A DNA stretch of 64,000 nucleotides from Microcoleus sp. bin48.metabat.b7b8b9.023 (GTDB lineage Bacteria; Cyanobacteriota; Cyanobacteriia; Cyanobacteriales; Microcoleaceae): positions 94,734 through 158,733 of the forward strand of contig NZ_JAAFKG010000008.1 of assembly GCF_013299185.1 (NCBI RefSeq), written 5' to 3'. The notes beneath the pieces were generated by a model, which had not been told where the DNA came from, searched no databases, and saw only the letters and a program-made list of their open reading frames with translations. A program made the position numbers and the translations under genes. Shown here one piece after another: positions 61,023 through 64,000 of this stretch; the stretch's first letter is position 1; the number at the start of each line of letters is the position of its first letter.

Positions 61023-61787
61023 ATGAAACAACCCTCCAAACCCCCCGATTTCATCATCATCGGCGTCCAAAAAGGCGGCACAACATCCCTGTACAACTAC
61101 CTGATCCAACATCCCCAAATCGCCCCCGCCGCCCAAAAAGAAATCCATTATTTCGACCTCAACTTCGACAAAAGCCCGGACTGGTATTATTCCCAATTTC
61201 CCCAGATACAAAGCGGCGAACAACTGCTAACCGGAGAAGCCAGCCCCTACTATATTTTTCATCCCCGAGTCGCCCAGCGCATCCACGATTTGTGTCCGAA
61301 AGTTAAAATCATCGCCCTGCTGAGAAACCCAGTAGAACGCGCAATTTCCCACTATCATTACTACATAAAAATTGGATACGAATCGCTATCTCTCGAAAGT
61401 GCGATCGCCCGCGAACCCGAAAGACTCAAAGGCGAAATCGAAAAAATCCTAGCGAGTCCAACCTACGAAAGTTACAACCACCGCCACTACACATATCTCA
61501 GTCGCGGTATATACGCCGACCAACTTCCAGCCTGGATGCAGCTATTTCCCAAATCACAACTTTTAATCCTCAAAAGCGAAGATTTGTATGTTAATCCTTG
61601 CGGCACTTACAACAGCGTGTTGAAATTTCTAGGCTCGCCGCCGCACGAATTAGAAACCTACGAAAAGTACAATTCCAACCAATATCCGCCGGTCAGCGAG
61701 ACAGTATACGAGCAATTAAAGGCATATTATCGATCGCCCAATCAGAGATTAGCTCAATTGTGCGATCGAGACTTCGGCTGGGACTAA
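61023..61787 (+). CDS. Sulfotransferase (heparan N-sulfotransferase-like fold)
   Basis: A 254-residue protein. The PAPS 5'-phosphosulfate loop is FIIIGVQKGGTTSLYNYL at the N-terminus, followed by KEIHYFD, LTGEASPYYIFHPRVAQRI, and the 3'-phosphate block IIALLRNPVERAISHYHYY. SRGIYADQLPAWMQLFPKSQ and LILKSEDLYVNP complete the NDST-like sulfotransferase pattern. A role in sulfated exopolysaccharide is inferred. The final codons (SPNQRLAQLCDRDFGWD) recur as orphan fragments at 58423, 59700 and 61891. No clear ribosome-binding site. Confidence 0.88.
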   Translation: MKQPSKPPDFIIIGVQKGGTTSLYNYLIQHPQIAPAAQKEIHYFDLNFDKSPDWYYSQFPQIQSGEQLLTGEASPYYIFHPRVAQRIHDLCPKVKIIALLRNPVERAISHYHYYIKIGYESLSLESAIAREPERLKGEIEKILASPTYESYNHRHYTYLSRGIYADQLPAWMQLFPKSQLLILKSEDLYVNPCGTYNSVLKFLGSPPHELETYEKYNSNQYPPVSETVYEQLKAYYRSPNQRLAQLCDRDFGWD

Positions 61788-62053
61788 AAGGTATGTAGTT
61801 GCGCTTCAGCGCTCTCTTTGGTACGTAGTTGCGCTTCAGCGCTCTCTTTGGTACGTAGTTGCGCTTCAGCGCTCTTTGAGAGATATATCAAAATACGAGT
61901 AATTGAGGGAATACGATCGATCGCCCAATCAGAGATTAACTCAATTGTGCGATCGAGACTTCGATTGGGACTAAATGCCTTAAGGTACGTAGTTCCGGGA
62001 AAAGCGCTCTTTCTCATATATCTCAAAGAGCGCTGAAGCGCAACAACGTACCT
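61787..62053. repeat. GTACGT-family cluster downstream of the sulfotransferase
   Basis: Three consecutive left arms GGTATGTAGTTGCGCTTCAG / GGTACGTAGTTGCGCTTCAG at about 61790, 61820 and 61850 (30-bp period), then a separate unit at about 61984-62052 with left arm GGTACGTAGTTCCGGGAAAA and right arm AGCGCTGAAGCGCAACAACG. Between them lies the second sulfotransferase fragment. Confidence 0.9.
61891..61975 (+). pseudogene. Orphan C-terminal fragment of a second sulfotransferase copy
   Basis: In frame the stretch reads KYE, stop, LREYDRSPNQRLTQLCDRDF then DWD and TAA, aligning with VYEQLKAYYRSPNQRLAQLC DRDFGWD of the intact gene that ends 188 bp upstream. CAA has become TAA. Only about 28 codons remain and the 5' side is joined to a GTACGT repeat, so the body of this copy has been lost. 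Confidence 0.8.
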
Positions 62054-62067
62054 GTTGCAAAAAGGCC

Positions 62068-62096
62068 TTGACATTACTACCACTCTGCGCTAGGTT
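62068..62096 (+). promoter_or_regulatory. Consensus promoter of the DAHP synthase leader
   Basis: TTGACA at 62068-62073 and TAGGTT at 62091-62096 with a 17-bp spacer. A start near 62103 would give a leader of about 360 nt before the aroF ATG at 62464, beginning 38 nt before the first leader peptide. Confidence 0.75.
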
Positions 62097-62140
62097 AACG
62101 AATAGCATTGCATTTAATCAGTAATCGCATCGCTTCACCT

Positions 62141-62197
62141 ATGTTCGCAACCAACAGCTATTTTTATTTTTGGTACGGTCAAGTTCGCCCGGAGTGA
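62141..62197 (+). CDS. Aromatic leader peptide 1 of the DAHP synthase attenuator
   Basis: An 18-residue frame, MFATNSYFYFWYGQVRPE, with six consecutive aromatic codons (TAT TTT TAT TTT TGG TAC, 62159-62176). Half of the peptide core is Tyr, Phe or Trp, the residues made by the downstream pathway. Its last codons form the 5' arm of the stem 62183-62193/62219-62229 and an intrinsic terminator follows at 62227-62259. This is how ribosome-mediated attenuators of phe/trp operons are built. No strong ribosome-binding site is visible, which is common in cyanobacteria. Translation is inferred, not shown. Confidence 0.82.
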   Translation: MFATNSYFYFWYGQVRPE

Positions 62198-62229
62198 ATT
62201 TACAGATTGCTGTGAACATCCGGGCGAAC
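62183..62229 (+). promoter_or_regulatory. Candidate antiterminator stem 1
   Basis: GTTCGCCCGGA (62183-62193) pairs perfectly with TCCGGGCGAAC (62219-62229), 11 bp. The 5' arm lies in leader peptide 1 just before its stop; the 3' arm overlaps the 5' arm of terminator 1 by three bases (62227-62229). A ribosome reaching the stop would cover the 5' arm and free the terminator; one stalled on the Tyr/Phe codons would leave it free. The small overlap makes exclusivity less certain than in module 2. Confidence 0.65.
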
Positions 62230-62259
62230 CGCAGACTAACACCTGCGGTTTTGTTTTTT
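62227..62259 (+). terminator. Attenuator terminator 1
   Basis: AACCGCAG (62227-62234) pairs with CTGCGGTT (62243-62250), loop of 8 nt, followed by a U-rich tract TTTTGTTTTTT. It lies inside the aroF leader, 30 nt after the stop of leader peptide 1. Confidence 0.85.
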
Positions 62260-62303
62260 CTACTTCTTGTCCCATCCACCAATCATCGCAAGCGAAAACA
62301 GCA

Positions 62304-62366
62304 ATGACATTATTCAGTAACTGGTATTACGGCTTTTATTTTTGGCCCCGCAGGAGTTCTGGGTAA
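62304..62366 (+). CDS. Aromatic leader peptide 2 of the DAHP synthase attenuator
   Basis: A 20-residue frame beginning MTLFSN and containing WYYGFYFW (codons TGG TAT TAC GGC TTT TAT TTT TGG, 62322-62345), then PRRSSG. Seven of eight residues in this block are aromatic and all three kinds occur. The module from its ATG to the end of terminator 2 is 120 nt, versus 119 nt for module 1, which points to a tandem duplication of a whole attenuator. The final codons overlap the antiterminator arm at 62353-62364. Confidence 0.82.
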   Translation: MTLFSNWYYGFYFWPRRSSG

Positions 62367-62403
62367 ATTGTCGTGCTGTCTTTTCGCGCCAACCCGGAAC
62401 TCC
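62353..62403 (+). promoter_or_regulatory. Candidate antiterminator stem 2
   Basis: GGAGTTCTGGGT (62353-62364) pairs with ACCCGGAACTCC (62392-62403): 12 consecutive pairs, one of them G-U. The 3' arm includes nearly the whole 5' arm of terminator 2 (62391-62400), so the two structures exclude each other. The 5' arm is in the last codons of leader peptide 2, as needed for control by ribosome position. Confidence 0.82.
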
Positions 62404-62423
62404 TTAAAGGTTCCGGGTTTTTT
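62391..62423 (+). terminator. Attenuator terminator 2
   Basis: AACCCGGAAC (62391-62400) pairs perfectly with GTTCCGGGTT (62410-62419), loop of 9 nt, followed by a run of six T. It ends 40 nt before the aroF start codon, so termination here would prevent aroF expression. Confidence 0.92.
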
Positions 62424-62463
62424 ATTGTCAACCAATCACTCGATTTTTTAGGAGAATTCCATC

Positions 62464-63315
62464 ATGTTAGAAGCCAAACTCGCAACCAAATCTCATCCCG
62501 AACACCAAACTATTGTCAAACTATCAGAAACAGTCTCTGTCGGCGGCACAGAATTGTTAATTGTCGGCGGGCCCTGTACCGTTGAAAGTTCAGAACAAAT
62601 GGAGACAGTCGCCAGCAAACTCTCAGTCGCACCGGTGCAGGCTTTGCGGGGGGGAGTCTACAAACCCCGCACTTCTCCCTATGCTTTCCAAGGGATGGGA
62701 ATTGAGGGACTGGAAATTTTAGCTGATGTCAGCCGGCGTTACGGTTTACCCGTGGTGACAGAGGTAATGTCGATCGCCCAAATCGATCCGGTTGTCGCCT
62801 ATGCTGATATGCTGCAAATAGGCAGTCGCAATATGCAAAATTTCGAGTTACTAAAGGCGATCGGTCAAGCCGGAAAACCAGTCTTACTAAAACGCGGTTT
62901 GTCAGCAACCATCGAAGAATTTGTAATGGCCGCCGAATACATTCTCAGCCACGGAAATCCGAATGTAGTGATGTGCGAAAGAGGCATCCGCAGCTTCGAC
63001 AATTACACCCGCAACGTCTTAGATTTGGGTACAGTCGTAGCCCTAAAACAGTTAACTCATCTGCCAGTAATTGTAGATCCTTCTCACGCCGCCGGCAAGC
63101 GGGAATTAGTCGCACCTCTAGCAAAAGCAGCGGTTGCTTGCGGTGCTGATGGCTTGATTGTTGAGTGTCACCCGCAACCAGAAAAATCCGTTTCTGACGC
63201 GCGGCAAGCTCTTTCTTTGCCGGATATGGTAGATTTGGTTGCAAGTTTGCGGCCTGTGGCTGCGGCCGTCGGGCGGTTGGTACCAGATGCTAAGTCATTG
63301 GTCATTAGTCATTAG
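62464..63315 (+). CDS. aroF: 3-deoxy-7-phosphoheptulonate (DAHP) synthase
   Basis: A 283-residue type I-beta (KDO8P-synthase-like) DAHP synthase: VGGPCTVESSEQMETVASKL, RGGVYKPRTSPYAFQGMG, LQIGSRNMQNFELLKAIGQA, KPVLLKRGLSATIEEFVMAA, CERGIRSFDNYTRN, VDPSHAAGKRELV and DGLIVECHPQPEKSVSDARQ. It condenses PEP and erythrose-4-phosphate, the first step to Trp, Phe and Tyr. No ACT or chorismate-mutase domain is attached, so allosteric control is not evident. AGGAG at 62450-62454 precedes the start. The last codons (SLVISH, stop) are supplied by the CATTAGT repeat. Expression is probably set by the tandem attenuator upstream. Confidence 0.95.
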   Translation: MLEAKLATKSHPEHQTIVKLSETVSVGGTELLIVGGPCTVESSEQMETVASKLSVAPVQALRGGVYKPRTSPYAFQGMGIEGLEILADVSRRYGLPVVTEVMSIAQIDPVVAYADMLQIGSRNMQNFELLKAIGQAGKPVLLKRGLSATIEEFVMAAEYILSHGNPNVVMCERGIRSFDNYTRNVLDLGTVVALKQLTHLPVIVDPSHAAGKRELVAPLAKAAVACGADGLIVECHPQPEKSVSDARQALSLPDMVDLVASLRPVAAAVGRLVPDAKSLVISH

Positions 63316-63410
63316 TCATTAGTCATTAGTCATTAGTCAGAAGTGCGAGCGTCCCCGCTCGCAAACGTCATTAGTTATTAGTCATTAGCGCGAGCGTCCC
63401 CGCTCGCGAA
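63294..63410. repeat. CATTAGT tandem repeat and two GCGAGCG hairpins
   Basis: Six units of GTCATTA from about 63299 to 63337, overlapping the aroF stop, then GCGAGCGTCCCCGCTCGC (63345-63362) and, after another ATTAGTCATTAG, CGCGAGCGTCCCCGCTCGCG (63389-63408). Each of the latter is a short GC-rich hairpin. Confidence 0.9.
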
Positions 63411-63451
63411 CGTTATTAGTCATTGGACTGGAGACCTCTTTCAAGAAAATT

Positions 63452-63514
63452 TGGACGGGCTGGAAGCCCATCCCACAAATTTTTTTCTTGTGGGATGGCC
63501 TTCTAGCCTGTCCC
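63452..63514. repeat. Palindromic repeat with GGGCTGGAAGCCCATCCCAC arms
   Basis: The left arm GGACGGGCTGGAAGCCCATC plus CCACAA (63453-63478) pairs with TTGTGGGATGGCCTTCTAGC plus CTGTCCC (63488-63514) with few mismatches; the loop is ATTTTTTTC. It resembles the architecture of the other palindromic families, with a distinct sequence. It lies upstream of the CxxC protein gene. Confidence 0.85.
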
Positions 63515-63580
63515 AAAAAGCAAAATTTGATTAAAATAAAAACAGAATCAATCCTGTCATCTACAAGATATCGCTTAATT

Positions 63581-63781
63581 ATGGCACTCAAACTTCATGT
63601 TCCGTCGATCGTCTGTTCCGGCTGCGGAAACACTATTACCGAAGCCATCAAAACCGTGGAACCGGAAGCTAAGATTGATGTGGATTTAGCCGCCAAAACT
63701 GTGACTGTGGAAGCTAAAGCCTCGGAAGAGTCTATTAAACAAGCTGTGGTTGCTTCCGGTCACACTGTTCTAGAAGCCTAA
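63581..63781 (+). CDS. Heavy-metal-associated (HMA) domain protein, copper-chaperone-like
   Basis: A 66-residue single HMA domain: ALKLHVPSIVCSGCGNTITE with the metal-binding pair Cys12 and Cys15, IDVDLAAKTVTVEA, and IKQAVVASGHTVLEA. The ferredoxin-like fold and length match cyanobacterial Atx1/CopZ-type proteins. It probably carries Cu(I) in the cytosol to a P-type ATPase; none is in the window. The motif has SGC rather than the MxCxxC Met at the usual place (SIVCSGC), so metal preference is uncertain. The start is the ATG at 63581. Confidence 0.87.
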   Translation: MALKLHVPSIVCSGCGNTITEAIKTVEPEAKIDVDLAAKTVTVEAKASEESIKQAVVASGHTVLEA

Positions 63782-63869
63782 TATTACGATAAGCCCTGGT
63801 TTGCGATCGGGGCTGATTTACAGATTATTGCCGACTTGAATCTTGGGTTGGGGAGGGCGAGTTTACAAA

Positions 63870-64000
63870 TATTGGCGTTGCTGAGTTAGAGTATGAATAG
63901 GAGGAATAATTTATGCAATGCCCTGAATGTAAATCAACCCATATCCGTAAAAACGGCAAGAAGAAAGGAAAACAAAATCACATTTGTGTCCAATGCAGTC
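63870..64000 (+). mobile_element. Left end of an IS1-type element with InsA-like gene (cut by window edge)
   Basis: From the ATG at 63913, with a perfect AGGAGG 8 nt upstream (63899-63904), the frame reads MQCPECKSTHIRKNGKKKGK then QNHICVQCS and runs off the window. The two CxxC pairs and the HIRKNG.K.GKQN block are typical of the zinc-finger N-terminus of cyanobacterial IS1-family transposases. GGCGTTGCTGAGTTAGAGTA at about 63874-63893 may be the left terminal repeat; I cannot see the right end. Confidence 0.75.
63913..64000 (+). CDS. IS1-family transposase, N-terminal zinc-finger part (partial)
   Basis: Twenty-nine residues are visible, with CPEC near the start and CVQC near the end, the InsA-type zinc finger. 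The strong AGGAGG ribosome-binding site supports the start. The gene continues beyond the window, so whether it is intact cannot be judged. Confidence 0.8.
   Translation, partial: MQCPECKSTHIRKNGKKKGKQNHICVQCS

Noticed and set aside
1..64000. tRNA or rRNA genes
   Set aside because: Gaps were read for cloverleaf elements and rRNA words; none was convincing.

Overview
The window reads as chromosomal DNA of a filamentous, hormogonium-forming cyanobacterium of the Oscillatoria/Microcoleus type. The evidence is the very frequent HIP1 octamer GCGATCGC, a hormogonium polysaccharide (hps) locus with pseudopilins, an hpsJ-like gene, glgB, cyanobacterial-style membrane proteins with low-complexity tails, and several families of short palindromic repeats that fill most intergenic gaps. 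The assignment to a genus is inference; no rRNA, tRNA or CRISPR array was seen.

Layout: 0.5-9 kb holds a TetR/oxidoreductase divergent pair with palindromic operators, an M15-like protein, hexose-6-phosphate mutarotase, phosphoglucomutase/phosphomannomutase, two small proteins and a membrane-anchored class A beta-lactamase-fold protein. 9-15 kb holds a TnpB remnant, a TrmJ-type RNA methyltransferase, a DUF2256 zinc protein, an isoaspartyl peptidase, a repeat-domain membrane protein and a WD40 protein. 15-21 kb is a tandem nest of related small membrane proteins, intact and decayed, with an exact 900-bp duplication step. 21-27 kb carries glmU, a second repeat-domain membrane protein, a rhodanese and an MBOAT acyltransferase. 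27.6-33.2 kb (minus strand) is a stressosome-type module: RsbR, RsbS, RsbT, an RsbT-RsbX-like fusion and an RsbT-like/histidine kinase fusion. 33.3-37 kb has two TnpB elements around a rfaE2-like gene. 37-47 kb holds hpsJ-like, a GT2 glycosyltransferase, glgB, a GST, a lipoprotein, an FtsL-like protein and an FtsI/PBP2 transpeptidase, followed by a 9-unit palindromic tandem array. 47.6-57 kb (minus) is the hpsA-hpsB-hpsC pseudopilin operon with two FimT/GspH pseudopilins and an embedded Uma2 gene. 57-62 kb holds an SGNH-like protein, two sulfotransferases and a three-gene minicassette. 62-64 kb holds the DAHP synthase gene with its leader, a CxxC metal-binding protein and the start of an IS1-type element.

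The most striking system is the 360-bp leader of the DAHP synthase gene (62104-62463). It has a consensus promoter, then two tandem modules of near-identical length (119 and 120 nt). Each module encodes a short peptide packed with Tyr, Phe and Trp codons, followed by an intrinsic terminator and a competing stem whose 5' arm lies in the last codons of the peptide. This is the architecture of a two-stage ribosome-mediated attenuator sensing all three aromatic amino acids, placed in front of the first enzyme of their pathway, which here lacks any allosteric ACT domain.

A second theme is repeat traffic. At least three palindromic repeat families share one architecture, a compound repeat is itself split by a MITE-like insertion, a 43-bp repeat sits in frame inside trmJ, and repeats supply the last codons or the stop of at least four genes. 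The 3' end of a sulfotransferase gene recurs in four places.
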